Of a stretch of DNA of 64,000 nucleotides, positions 13,441 to 25,494 are shown in pieces. Where the stretch lies: positions 15,243,480 to 15,307,479 of the forward strand of contig CM051034.1 in the NCBI GenBank assembly GCA_027627225.1, read 5' to 3'. The notes below the pieces were generated by a model that saw nothing but the letters and a program-made list of their open reading frames with translations, searched no databases and was not told the origin of the DNA. A program made the position numbers and the translations under genes. Each line of letters opens with the position of its first letter. The first letter of the stretch is position 1. The stretch is from Congeria kusceri. Its lineage: Eukaryota; Mollusca; Bivalvia; Myida; Dreissenidae.

Positions 13441-13678
13441 TACATAGCTTTTGGAGAATCTGCATCATCATAGCTTTTGGAGAATCTGCATCATCATAGC
13501 TTTTGGAGAATCTGCATCATCATAGCTTTTGGAGAATCTGCATCATCATAGCTTTTGGAGAATCTGCATCATCATGGCTTTTGGAGAATCTGCATCATCA
13601 TAACCTTTGGAGAATCTGCATCATCATAGCTTTTGGAGAATCTGCATCATCATAGCTTTTGGAGAATCTGCATCATCA
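13441..13678. repeat. 26-bp tandem repeat, nine copies
   Basis: Units of ATAGCTTTTGGAGAATCTGC followed by ATCATC, with two units varied (ATGGCTTTTGG and ATAACCTTTGG). The array is perfect in length. Confidence 0.95.
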
Positions 13679-13699
13679 GCAGGATTGCCTCAAGTTTAC

Positions 13700-14126
13700 A
13701 GTAGTCGAAATTTAAGCACAAGCCTCTAAGCCCTAAACTGGGGTGGTATTCACAAAGCATCTTAAGTTACATTTTATCCTTATCCTTAAATTTGGAAATT
13801 GTCTCACCAGTGTAATTCCATGAAGAAACAACTCGGCTCTAAGAAACACTTTAAAATAACATCATTATGAAAGTGTTATTTGAGGAATATCAACAACATA
13901 TGCATATGTTTATTAAGTAAAGAAATATAATACATTCAAATTTTGCACTTTAGGTAAAATATTTAAGAACTTACTTAAGATGCTTTGTGAATACCAGCCC
14001 TGGTATATTTTTAGCTGGGCTTTCTCAGATTCTGTTTCATATAGGCGAGCTTGTAACATTTTCTTGATCCCAAGTAAAAACATATAAATTCTGGCTTGCT
14101 TGGCCAAACTGCTAATTCTGATGACT
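13700..14126. mobile_element. dispersed repeat split by an inverted-repeat element
   Basis: The flanks (13700-13736 and 14004-14126) match a dispersed repeat also seen at 43150-43310 and, in part, at 44729-44800. Shared features are GCACAAGCC, GGGCTTTCTCAGATTCT and GGCTTGCTTGGCCAAAC. In this copy the repeat is split by the 267-bp inverted-repeat element at 13737-14003. Removing that element would restore the contiguous arrangement seen at 43.2 kb. Confidence 0.75.
13737..14003. mobile_element. 267-bp MITE with about 30-bp terminal inverted repeats
   Basis: Left end GGTATTCACAAAGCATCTTA is matched in inverted form at the right end (TAAGATGCTTTGTGAATACC). The arms extend outward to CTGGGGT and CCAGCCC. 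The interior is AT-rich and non-coding. Its length and end sequence (GTATTCAC near the tip, TTAAG further in) parallel the 269-bp element at 61255, suggesting one superfamily. Confidence 0.85.
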
Positions 14127-14332
14127 GATTTTACGTATGAAATGTTAGTTATAAGTCATAGTCAGGCAAGTAAATTATGTCATATTGGCAAGTAATATCA
14201 AAGGAATATATGTTTATATATCTTGTACATAGATTCCGTTGCAAATAATAGGCAATAATAATACAATAATACTGCACAATCATAAGTATGTTGATTGGGA
14301 ATTATTCGGAGTATTCCAAGATTGTAGGATCA

Positions 14333-14412
14333 CCTTCGCCAAGGGTGAGGTCTTCATGCCAAGGGTGAGGTCTTTATGCCAAGGGTGAGGTCTTTATGCC
14401 AAGGGTGAGGTA
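14333..14412. repeat. 20-bp tandem repeat, four copies
   Basis: Four copies of GCCAAGGGTGAGGTCTTTAT, the first with CATGCC at its end and the last running into TAGCTGTAAAG. Confidence 0.9.
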
Positions 14413-15754
14413 GCTGTAAAGACCGTCATAATTTGACAGGAACACAAACAACTAATTCCAGTTTCCGATTCCAGGATTCCCCTATCTCCCACAGTCTGGT
14501 TCATAACTCACTGCACAATAAGACCAGTCTGGTTCTAATAAAACTTTGGCTCATTTACAATGTCTTGAATTTACGTTTTTCAGGCCACTGGCAAGTGGGT
14601 ACTTGATTTCATGAAAAGACTTAATACCAGTTTGTTTGTCTTCCGCCTATTGACGGTTAAATTACACTACTGATAAAGTATCATTTAACTTTTCACTTCC
14701 AAAGACCATCAAAGGAAATAGTGTTGTTTGTAATTAAAGATCTTAATGTTGTTAATTTTTCTGCATATTATTATTCTCATGCCATTTTTTTTAAATTTTA
14801 TAGTACTTTAATTGAATTTTTTGGTTTGTTTTTGTTGTTGTTGCTATAGTTGCTTTTCTAACAATTAAAATTACAGACCCCAAGACTTCCAAAATTTCTC
14901 AAATTGAGTCAACCTGTCACCTTAAGCTTCAATAAACTTTTAATTTCACCAACTTTGATGTTCATTGGCTAATATTTAAGATTAAGATTTCTCAAAGTTT
15001 GTTAGAAGTCGTGAGCTCCGTTTTGCTAAATTCTCAATCTCAAACCTTAAGTCTCAACTTAAAATACTGACCAATGAAAATGCTTGTTACATTTGAGCTT
15101 TGATTTCCATTGGCTTATATACAAGACTGAGTTAAAGAAATGTCATAGTCATGGGGTGACAGGACTCAATTTGTTAAGATACTTTAACATGCATTGCGCT
15201 TCAAAATTATAAGAAAATTTAGAACTGAGTGTATGATAATATAGTTTAAAATATTTTGACTGAGTATATAAAGTCAAAATTATACACAGATATAACATAT
15301 ACAGATATATAATATGATGTGGTCTAATTATATGTAAATGTGCAGATTCTTTAAAAAGAAAGGTCACTGTTTTAATATTTGTTTATATTTTGTATGTAAT
15401 TCATGTGAGTAGTTTTCATGATATTACAAGTTTTGTATTTTTTGAAATCACATATCCAAAATAATAATACATTAAACTCTTTCGGCTAAAAATCTTAAAT
15501 TTTTATTTTCTAATTTTATTAAGATTTTTAAGGGTAATGTATCTTTTAATACAACAAATTTGGATACTATTAAAATATTTTTGGAGTTGAGGGTTAATAA
15601 TTGTGTATATAACTGTCATTTTCCAAATTAGGAAATACATGCATTTTTTATGAAGATTTGTTTTACAAATACTTACGTATTTAACTGTCATCATATACAT
15701 ACTTCACTCTCATTTATACTAGTACTTGTGAATAAAACCTTTTTGTATCGCCTG
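14413..15754. other. unassigned AT-rich DNA
   Basis: No exon or repeat is supported. Small open frames around 15149-15700 overlap on both strands and carry no recognisable motif. Confidence 0.4.
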
Positions 15755-16278
15755 AAAAGGCAACATATAGGGGTTACTTTTGGCGGCGTCTGCGGCGGCG
15801 TCCCCTTAAGTTTGCGCAGACAATTACTTGAGATGTTGTTGTGCTATTATTTTGAAACTTTATAAAAGTGTTAGTAGGCATAAAAGGAAGGTTAAGTTAG
15901 ATTTTCGGCATAATTGCTCTTATCGTACTTGAGTTATGCCCCTTTTATTTCAATCTTCAAATAAGGCTTGTGCAGACAATAACTTAAAAAGTGTTTGTTC
16001 AATCTTTATGGAAATTTATGGAAAAGCTAGTGGGCATAAAAGGAAGGTTAAGTTCGATTTTCTGCATAATTGCTCTAATCGTACTTGAGTTATGCCCCTT
16101 ATTTCAAAAGAAATCTTCAAATACGACTTAATAAGTTTTTTTTCAATCTTGATGACACTTTATGAAAGTGTTAGTAGGCATAAAAGGAAGATCGGTTTGT
16201 TGCATAATTGCTCATATCATACTTAAGTTATGCCCCGTCAGGCATAAGTTATGCCGCACCCGACACTTGGAGTTCTAG
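15755..16278 (+). mobile_element. dispersed repeat element with internal units of about 150 bp
   Basis: Three diverged units share AAGTGTTAGTAGGCATAAAA, GGAAGGTTAAGTT, CATAATTGCTCTTATCGTAC and TTGAGTTATGCCCC. The left end has a GC-rich GGCGGCGTCTGCGGCGGCGT block and the right end is CCGACACTTGGAGTTCTAG. A frame from 15650 runs into it by chance. The short-unit structure and sharp ends suggest a non-autonomous mobile element, class unknown. Confidence 0.65.
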
Positions 16279-16470
16279 TTTTGTTTACAAATTAGTCTAC
16301 ATGTGTATGTCACTAAAATCATGTATAACAAATGAGATCATATAAACTAGCCGGTACAACATAAATTTACTATTTTGACATAATTATGTGTCACTGATGA
16401 CACTGGCATACAAGTGAAAAAATGGACACAGAACTCGGATTCCTTGTTGGACACACCATGTATTATATAT

Positions 16471-16618
16471 AGGATCTGACATAAGTTGTCATTTCATACC
16501 ATATTTTATTGAACGAGTTCAGGAATTGTGTTAGTAAGCGAGCCTTTGGCGAGCTTACTAACGAATTTCCTGGACGAGTTCAATAAAACATGATATGAAA
16601 TGACGAGTGTCAGATCTT
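16471..16618. mobile_element. 148-bp near-perfect hairpin element
   Basis: Two arms of about 70 bases are reverse complements with few mismatches. The left arm includes GATCTGACATAAGTTGTCAT and TTAGTAAGCGAGCC; the right arm includes GGCGAGCTTACTAA and ATGACGAGTGTCAGATC. The loop is about 3 to 5 bases near 16545. This foldback form fits a MITE or a processed hairpin element. It is followed by a repeat-like tract (to about 16850) containing TGACGTCATTTCA. Confidence 0.85.
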
Positions 16619-16619
16619 T

Positions 16620-17289
16620 TTATCAGATGCTTTTAAACGAAAAAAATGCTTCTAATTTTACCAAAACATGTCGATAAATCCTAAAAGTTGTTTACTGCAT
16701 TGACGTCATTTCATGATGACGACGTCATTTCACCAAAATAATGTCATTCGATTGGTCAGTCAAAAAATATGTAGCCAATGAAAACGCTCAAAATGTTATC
16801 TTACAAATTGTGTAAGATAAAAATATTCGTAATGGTTGTATTACATGGAAAACAAGGTATAGCATGTGATAAAAGTAAATGGCAAGAAAACTATAAAACA
16901 CGGAAAGTCATACCCTATGACTGAGAATATTATTAAACTTAACACTTTGGTCTTAAAACATAAATATTAGCTAATAAAAATAAAAACTATTATGTAACAA
17001 GTACTTTTATTGGTCAATATTACTGTTAAATTTTATATTAAATATAAACAAAGCGAAACTCCAGTTAGATTAAGATTGTTATTGCCAATTCAGCCATTCA
17101 CTGTTATAATTTTGACAAAGTTATTAATGGAAAGCTAGGTGTAACAATTGGCATTATTCATTTATAAAGCAATTTTGACAGAGACAGATGGCTACAAAAC
17201 CATCTTTATTTACTTTTGAAATAAATGGGTCCTTTTCCAGTGCTTTTAATTTTAACAAAGCAACACAGGTCTAAACAATTAAGGAAAAC
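16620..17289. other. unassigned AT-rich DNA beyond the hairpin
   Basis: No gene is supported. TTATCTTACAAATTGTGTAAGATAA (16797-16821) forms a small perfect-stem palindrome. Confidence 0.4.
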
Positions 17290-18637
17290 GAATCACTATT
17301 CACTTTTTCCTGTATTAATTGTAATTGTGTTATTTGTAACTGTATAACTGTGCTACTTGTAAATGTATAACTCTGTTACTTGTAACTGTATAAACATGTT
17401 ACTAATGTAACTATAAAACTGTTCTATTTGTAACTGTATAAATACATTTGACTTGTAAATGTAAAACTGTTTTACTTGCAACTGTATAACTGTATTACGT
17501 GTAACTGTATAACTGTATTACTTAAACTGTATTACTGTGCTACTTACAACTGTATAACTGTGTTACTTGTAAATGTATAATTGTGTTACTTGTAAATGTG
17601 TAACTGTGTTACTCATAACTGCATAATTGTGTTACTTGTAAATATATAAATGTGTTCCTTGTAAATGTCAGAAGTGTTACTTGTAACTGTATAACTGTGT
17701 TACTTATGATTGTATAACTCTGTTACTTGTAACTGTATAACTGTAACTTGTAATTGTATAACTGTGTTACTTGTAAGTGCATTAATTTGTTACTTTTAAC
17801 TGTATAACTATGTTACTAGTATTTGTATAACTAGGTTACAGTTACCTTTAACTGTATAACTGTGTTAATTATAATTTTATAACAGTCTTGTTTTTAACTG
17901 TATAACTGTGTTACTTATAATTATATAACTGTGTTACTTGTAATTGTATAACAGTGTTACTTGTAACTGTATCACTGTGATACTTGTAACTGTATAACAG
18001 TGTAACTTGTAACTGTATCAATGAGTTACTTGTAATTGTATAACTGTTTTACTAATAACTGTATAACTGTATTACTTGTAAGTGTATAACTGTATTACTT
18101 GTAAGTGTATAACTCTGTTACTTGTAATTGCATAACTGTGCTACTTGTAACTGTATACCTGTGCTACTTGAAATTATGTTATTGTTTTATTTTTTACTTG
18201 TAACTGTGTTACCATTTGCTTGTAATTGTGTTACTTGTTATTGTGTTACTACTTGTTACTGTTGCATTTTACTTGTAACTGTGCTACTTATTACTGTGTT
18301 ACTGTGTTATTGGTTACTGTGTTACTTGGTATTGTGTTACTTTTTACTGTGTTACTTTTTACTTGAAACTGCACTCTTTAACTTCTAACTGCGTTGCAGA
18401 GACTTGTAACTCTGTCACTTTTAACTTGTAACTATTTGTTTTACTGCATGACTTGTTACTGTGTAACTTGTTACTGTTTTACCACGTTACTTATTGCTTT
18501 GTTAATTGTTATTATGTTACTTGTTACTGTGTTACTTATAACTGTGATATTGTGACTGTTTTGCTTGTGACTTGTTACTTACTTAAATTATGTTATTTCT
18601 TAAAGTGTTACTTGTCATTATACTACTATTAAGGCGT
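17290..18637. repeat. degenerate short-period satellite (left part)
   Basis: Over 1.3 kb a unit of about 20 to 24 bases, TAACTGTGTTACTTGTAACTG with variants, is repeated dozens of times with substitutions and length changes. The right end becomes even simpler (TTACTGTGTTACTTG). The same motif resumes at 20336 after the composite element at 18638-20327. An 86-codon frame at 18128 is a by-product of the repeat. Confidence 0.9.
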
Positions 18638-18890
18638 AAAAAAAAATTATGTTTGTTTCAGGTTACCCGACCTACCCTATAAAAATGCCCCGACCATAGA
18701 ACATTTTATTGAGTTTGTCAGATATTTTTTTTTGTTTAGTTTACCTTTGTCCAATAATTAAAAGTTTTCGGATAAATAAGCGTTTTGTTTTGATAGCATC
18801 CACTTCAAAACAATGTTTAAGGATATTACCAATATGTTTTGGATATTCATTTAGTTTTAGAATCTTAAAGTTGACCATTTACCAAATAAA

Positions 18891-19517
18891 ACAAGAGGGC
18901 CATGATGGCCCAAAGCGCTCACCTGAGAACTGGTACACATGAAGACCATACTGTTGTGACAGGTTTGAAAATTAAGGTATCTGAACACTACGCAAAGGGG
19001 GATAGGATCAATTTTGATTTAAAACATCGGTTAGTGCAATGGGCTAACTAAAGGATGAGTTGGGTAGTGGATGTGCGTTTTTTTGCTAAGGGTTCTCAAA
19101 TCATTTTTCTCGATATTCTTACCTGACCCTTTTTCAGTTAGTCATTGACAATTCTGGAAAATGCAGAAACAGTAGATTTTTATGTCTTTTTCGCAAACAG
19201 TTTTAGAGAACTAGTTGCAATGCGATAATTGGTTAAGATTGGATGGAAAATAAAGTCTAAACGTTGGAAGAGGTCATTTTTGCACTTTTTTTTGCATGAA
19301 AAAGGGGAAATAACTCTAGTGTTACTGGTGTGATCTGACCCATCCAAGATTTTATGGTCATACACAAACTGTGCAAATTAGGTCAAGATTGAATAAAACA
19401 TGTAGTCTTTATCACGATAACGGTCCAAATTGTTGACGGCATACTGACGAAGGATGACGCCGGAGAGGTCCCCTATACCAATAGCTCACCAAGCACTTCG
19501 TGCTCAGGTGAGCTAAA
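18891..19517. mobile_element. repeat element with GATGGCC/CTCACCTGAG ends, nested
   Basis: Begins ACAAGAGGGCCATGATGGCC then GCGCTCACCTGAG, and ends TAGCTCACCAAGCACTTCGT then GCTCAGGTGAGCTA. The CTCACCTGAG near the left end is repeated in inverted form at the right end. The same left end heads the 6791-9596 element. The interior is non-coding. It lies within the composite element 18638-20327. Confidence 0.75.
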
Positions 19518-19526
19518 AATAATGTA

Positions 19527-20262
19527 AACTAGAATTGTCACATGAGTGACGGATATATCCCCACAATATGGCCTTGTCACAAAACTATGGCATTCATTGG
19601 AAAGAAATGGACAGAGAGAAAATGCTTAAATTTGTGAATGGTCAACAGTGTATCTGAAAACAATTAAATTTCAATACAAGCCATAAATCTCTCAACATTT
19701 ATTGGTTTGTAACCAAAGCTGAACTTGATCTGTATTTTATGATGATACACCTATGTACCAAAAATAATTTAAATATGTGAAGCCTTTCATGAGTTATTGT
19801 CCATATTTTCGGGAATTTAAGTCCAAAAGGGGCCATAACTGTGTCAAAATATAGTGGTTTGTTATAGTCAGGAAACTATGTTTTTAGGGAATTTAAGTCA
19901 AAATTTAGTAGTTTGTAACCAAAGTCAAACTTGACCCGTATTTTATGATGCTACACATGTATACCAAGAATTATTTGAATATGTCAAGCCATTCTTGAGT
20001 TATCGTCCGGAAATCATGTTTTTAGGGAATTTTAAGTCTAAAAGGGGCCATAACTCTGTCAAAATTTAGCGGTTTGTAACCAAAATCCAACTTGACCTGT
20101 ATTCTATGATGTTACACATGTGTACCAAACATTATTTGAATATGTCAAGCCTTTCTTGAGTTATCATCCGGAAAAGAAAAACCAACAAACCGACGGACCG
20201 ACAGACCGACAAGCTCACTCCTATATACCGCCCCCTAAACTTTGTTTGTGGGGGTATAAAAA
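19527..20262 (+). mobile_element. repeat element with about 180-bp internal units, nested
   Basis: Begins ACTAGAATTGTCACATGAGT and ends with AAGCTCACTCCTATATACCG and TTGTGGGGGTATA. Three internal units share GGGGCCATAACTCTGTCAAA, AACTTGACCTGTATT and TTGAATATGTCAAGCC. The same right end occurs alone at 33984-34041. The repeated ACCGACAGACCGACA tract near 20195 is typical of such mollusc repeats as I remember them. Confidence 0.7.
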
Positions 20263-20335
20263 TAAATCTCTATCTACCTACCCTAATTTTGGGGGGGCAT
20301 GTAACCTCACACAAACATAAATTTTTTACAGCTTA

Positions 20336-20510
20336 TATGTTACTTATAACTGATGTTGTGTTACTTACAGTTTTATTTTTTTACTGTGTCACTTGCTACT
20401 ATAGTAATTGCTACTATAGTACTTGTTACAGATTTACTTAAAGTTACTATAGAATTTGTTTAATGTTACTACATTTCTACTGCTTTACTTGTAACTATGG
20501 TACTCATTAC
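20336..20510. repeat. degenerate satellite (right part)
   Basis: Resumes the TTACTTGTAACTG-type motif seen at 17290-18637, with tracts such as GTTGTGTTACTTACAG and ACTGTGTCACTTGCTACT. This places the composite element inside the array. Confidence 0.8.
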
Positions 20511-23080
20511 TCACCCTTAGAGCTGGTGCCTGGAAGGGGTGGGGAAATTCTCTCCATGCTCGGATGTTATCACAAAATAATGTTCTGCAAAGACCTCTAT
20601 ACCACTTAATGGAGTATCCAAAGTTAAGCACTTCTAATATATTTTCCACAGTGCAGATAAGCCTGTGTCACAATGTAGATAATAAAATTAATCACTTACT
20701 ACCAACAATTCTTGTAATTATCGACACAACTTTGTTTTTCAATCCTTTCACTGACCACATAGTATGGCAATACCACTATTTGTGCTACAAGAGATTATCG
20801 GTCTTGTAAACAAGCATCCCTACTGAGTGGTTTGTAGCAGATTTTATCAGGTACAAAATGTTGAGCTGAATGAGATCTTGAAAATAAAACAATTTTTTTT
20901 ACGACACAAAATATGACAACTCCTTCAAAATATTGACAAACCTAAAATTGCTGACCTATTTGAATACTTCAACAGGCCTTGATACATGTTAATGACATTC
21001 TAAAGTTAAATATTTATTTATTAACCTTAAAATTCCAGCCAATTACTTGCTCTAGTGCTAAATTTCATTAACAGTGTCCTTAAGAAGTTATGGTAAAAAT
21101 AGATTCTCATCAATTCTCAGATTTCATTGCAAGATAAATAACAGTGATTTACAAATCTCTGAAGAATATTCAATACTTCTTCTAAAAAAGCGGCACAGTA
21201 AATTATCACCTGACCAACTGATAGCTGTAGAAAAATTATGCAAAATAAATGTTAATAGAATCGAAAACAATCTTTGGGGTCAGCGTAACTATGATGTGTG
21301 AATGATATTAAAAATGCCAAGATCATATAACAGAAACTTGATTAGCTGATTCACTTTCTAGTAAACACTATGCACTTTTTATTCCAGGAAAAACATTGCA
21401 AGAATCCACAAACTGTAGAGCATAACTACAGAAGCAAAGAAACACACCAGGAACAATATTCCAAGGAGATGATAAAAACAAAAGCGCACAAGTATTGCTC
21501 ACACTTTTCAGCTTGTCATGTGCTGGAATTGTTTTACTGAACAGATTTTCCCAGCAAATGTTTGTGTGTCTATCCACCCTTCCTGACTTGGCAAGAGTGT
21601 CTATTCCTTCATGCTTTGGCCAAGCAATTTACAAATTTTTATCCAGCACTGTTTGTCTGTTTTGCAGTGTTCACCATAGGTTTGCCATTCACATACACCC
21701 TAGAACAGAATTCTCCAGTTTCAGGTACTATGAAAACTTCACCAACTTTCTGTAAACCGAACCACTACACACAATTTCAAGGGTATCTTGCCTATTTCCT
21801 TTGTGTCAAGAAATGTTAAAATTAAACCTTTCAACCATATTCCATAAAACAATTATCGAAAATAAAAATTTCTTTAAAACTATATATCATCACTAGTTTA
21901 CGACAAAAACTCCATCAAAGTTCTGCACATAAATACTCCAGAAAACACTGCTAAAATCTTTTTCCAGAAATGTGTATGCACAGCTGGAGTGGAGTGTAAC
22001 CCCAGAGCACATTCCTCCCAGCTGATATGTGAAATATTGAAGCACCCAGTTCAGCTTTCATCTATCAAGAAACAACAAGATTATTTCCAAATTTCTTCTC
22101 TTCCCATAAGTCGTAAAACTCCACATTCTATATATTCTTGCCCATTAACATTACATATTTCACGTCCTTACAGAAAAAACACTTGTAGCGGTAGCCTATG
22201 ATAATATTTCCTCTTCAGCCGCTCAATATAGATACTTTGAGATGAAAAGTTGAAACACAATCTAGCAAATAAGCCTGCCTTTTTTTGCCAACAAATGCTG
22301 CATACAAAATATATCTTGCACATTTATTGGTAAGATGAGAACACACACTTTGCTAATACATTCATACATCCAAAACTTTTTGTCCACCTTTTATACCCTA
22401 AGATTACTTTTACAATGTATATTTTATATGCAGACACTGGTCCGATGACATCTCATTGACAATATGGCAGGCAACTTGATGCGAAATTAATGAATCCCAT
22501 CTCAAAATGTAATTTCATGCTTCAGAGTCTGCCATCTCATGAAACTCAACCAGCGAAAATAACACAAAATTTTATTACGCCCCAAATTTAAACACCATTT
22601 ATACATTAAGTGTTTTTTTATGCACATACATTTTCTCGGTGTTGATGTACACGTAGTTAACAGAGTTTATGATACAGCATAGTCTAGCTAGTCAGCTAGT
22701 AAATACTTATGTCTACATGCTTATGTCTATCATATAAAAGCGGCCCAATTTACACTTAATTTATTTCAGAATGTAAGGAAATGGGAGTTTACGCGCCCTT
22801 CATTAAATTCTTTGTGCCGCTGTCACCTAATTGAGATATATATTCTTCAAAGCTGCATGCTTAACAAGTGTTTTGATGAGTTATGATATCGAAACATTCC
22901 ACTGTGTTGATAACATGCATACAATTCATAAAATATTCAGCGTAGAATTTTAAATTGAAAAATAGTTGTTGTTTTGTAGGAAATAGTAGTAACACAGACT
23001 TCATGCATGAGATCGACAAACAGCGACTTATCCTCTAACTAATACATAACTGAAGCCCAATAATTATATCATTATTGCCA
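20511..23080. other. unassigned DNA; one hydrophobic open segment
   Basis: No gene can be supported. The only feature of note is a plus-strand frame at 21562-21819 whose middle, NFYPALFVCFAVFTIGLPFT, would be a membrane helix, followed by a possible donor (TTTCAG|GTACTA near 21724). I recognise no family with confidence, and two other frames are open across the same bases. It may be a chance frame or a decayed exon. Confidence 0.35.
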
Positions 23081-23082
23081 TC

Positions 23083-23094
23083 ATGAACACCACC

Positions 23095-23125
<31 letters not shown>

Positions 23126-23745
23126 CCGCTATTACCATCATCATCATCACCGCTATTACCATCATCATCATCATCACCGCTATTACCATCATCATCATCA
23201 TCATCATCATCACCGCTATTACCATCATCATCATCATCATCATCACCGCTATTACCATCATCATCATCATCACCGCTATTACCATCATCATCATCATCAC
23301 CGCTATTACCATCATCATCATCATCATCATCACCGCTATTACCGTCATCATCATCATCATCACCGCTATTACCATCATCATCATCATCATCGCTATTACC
23401 ATCATCATCATCATCATCACCGCTATTACCATCATCATCACCGCTATTACCATCATCATCATCATCATCATCATCACCGCTATTACCATCATCATCATCA
23501 TCATTATCACCGCTATTACCATCATCATCATCATCATCGTCATTATCACCGCTATTACCATCATCATCATCATCATCATCATCATCACCGCTATTACCAT
23601 CATCATCATCATACATCACTACCTCAACCAAGACCACCATCACTATCACACAATCATCATCACCATCATCATCATCATGGTCTTCATAATCATTACTACC
23701 TCAACCATCACCACAGCCATCATCATAGTTATCACCATGTATATT
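23083..23745. repeat. (ATC)n compound array with ACCGCTATTACC linker
   Basis: Runs of 3 to 9 ATC/CAT triplets are separated about 20 times by a constant 12-base linker, ACCGCTATTACC. The left edge is a pure ACC run, and from about 23615 the array decays into mixed CAT/CAC triplets ending in a poly-T run. Unit and linker are both multiples of three, so several frames stay open on both strands (for example an Asp-rich GNSGDDDDD frame on the minus strand). I do not regard these as genes. Confidence 0.95.
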
Positions 23746-25494
23746 TTTTTTTTTTTTTAAATTACTCAAAAATGTTTACATTGGATCAGCATACATTCTA
23801 TGAAAACACATGAATTCCAACAGATAAACACAGAAACAGACTTTATACGTTTCAATTACCCTAATTTTACAGGGAAGAAGCCATTTACAAATTAGGCAAC
23901 CCACCACATGCCTACTCTAAGGCCAGGACTTTTTGATTTTATGGTTTTCAAAACCCGCGAACGTAAATTTTCCGAAAGTGAAAAAAAATAAAAATATATA
24001 TAATAATTATGATTTTTTTTGTTACCGATGGGGGACGAAACGTTCAAATTTTCTAAATATTTTTAGTACGAATATAATAATTTGTTTTTGACGGTATCAC
24101 ACTGTGATTGCCGATCGAGATCAACAAATTGTTCCGGAATTTCACATACAATTTTTTTAAGCAAGGCGTCCGCCGTTGTTTATGTACATGTATGCCATGT
24201 AAAACCCGTGTTTTCTACAAAAGAGTGCGAAATGTCTGCTGAAACACGACGTCACGTTCCACGCATGAAAAGCGTTCGTGTACCGATCATGTGCTTTACA
24301 TACATACAGGTCTTTAACATTTGACAAGCAGGCACGATGTGCACGAGGAAATTTTCCCGCCGTTTTTGCAGGCACAAAGCATGTATATAATATAAATATA
24401 TTTTAATCAAGATCTTTACAATTCACCAATTATTCAGTCAGTACTTTGTTCAACAGCTGTAACGATGAAAACAGTGTTAAAACACTAAATACATGCCTAT
24501 ATGTTGAATAAAAAAGGCTCCATCAGTAGATCGAGTGTAACATAAAGATTCGAGAACGACGAGAATAGTGGGTTTGGACATGACGTCACTGTGTGAATGT
24601 GATGCGCATTGGACATAAACATCCGGAAAAAATCATTACTTTCAGTTTCGCAACAATAATGATGCTTTTGCTTTTAAAAGGCTAGAGGTATGCCGTTGAA
24701 ACGGCGATGTTTCGTTTATTTCATTTCGTTTAAACTTGTACAAAAAACAGAAAACATCTTAGCCTTAATTTTAATAGCTAAAACGCACCAGATAAAGTCA
24801 TTTGACACATGCCGCAAAAAAAATTGACGTACGGAGGGGATACCCCTCCCTAACCCACCCCTCTCGGGACGGGGACGCCTAAAAAAATCCTGTGGAAGGC
24901 ACTGGATGTATATTTTCAAGTGGCATTTGTAACAAATAATATCATTAGTAACAAGATTTTCTTGCGCCACATCGAAACGAGGATGTGGGGACAGACAGCT
25001 TTGTCTCGTATAAACTTAAAAGAGAAAGTCATGGTTGCATTTTGTTGATGATATATATTTTCGCGACACAATAAGAATTTCTTATTTGCCTTATATTTTG
25101 TTTCTGTCACAATTGTAATGCAATAATTTAACACACTCTAGCAGTTCAGTTTATATCTGATAAATTTCATATATACATGAAGATTTAGCATTTACACAGA
25201 GTTGAATATTTAAAAAAAAAATTATGTTAAAACTGGTTTCTCTTTTTTAATAAGAATTAAGACTTAATAAGAATCCAAACAATTAACGTCATATTATTTG
25301 GACTTTTCTCTTGATATAGTTAAATTTAATATGTTCTTCGAGACCTCACAGCAATTATTTTCAAAATTTGCGTTGTGTGGTTAGATTAAGCTCGTTTTGC
25401 AAGGTCTGTGTTCGGGCAGTAGTGGATTCCAGTCCTGCACAGGTTAACTTGTCTTCTTTTAAAAAGGCATCTCACTTTACATTTTATAAATCCA
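23746..25494. other. unassigned DNA with a repeat fragment
   Basis: No gene is supported. The GC-rich tract at about 24830-24890 (GGGGATACCCCTCCCTAACC followed by CCACCCCTCTC) looks like a fragment of a dispersed repeat. The segment 24540-24680 contains a perfect TGACGTCA site (24580) but no exon beside it. Confidence 0.4.

Larger units (their letters stand above)
18638..20327. mobile_element. composite transposon with about 28-bp terminal inverted repeats, inserted in satellite
   Basis: The left end AATTATGTTTGTTTCAGGTT is matched by an inverted right end (AACCTCACACAAACATAAAT). Next to each tip lies CCTACCCTA or its complement followed by a G/C run. Satellite sequence of the same kind sits on both sides, so the element interrupted it. 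Inside are two further repeat elements, 18891-19517 and 19527-20262. No transposase frame is recognisable. Confidence 0.75.

Noticed and set aside
12745..13678. CRISPR-like arrays
   Set aside because: The 41- and 26-base units are contiguous direct repeats without unique spacers, in a eukaryotic context.
21495..21819. Membrane-protein exon
   Set aside because: One frame gives a plausible helix, but two alternative frames are open, homology is not recognisable and only a weak donor is present.
23035..23649. 204-residue Asp-rich and other long frames across the triplet array
   Set aside because: Several frames on both strands are open at once because repeat and linker are multiples of three; no start context, splice sites or non-repeat domain.
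24560..24720. Promoter around the TGACGTCA site
   Set aside because: A single perfect CRE-like octamer without TATA box, exon or leader nearby is too little.
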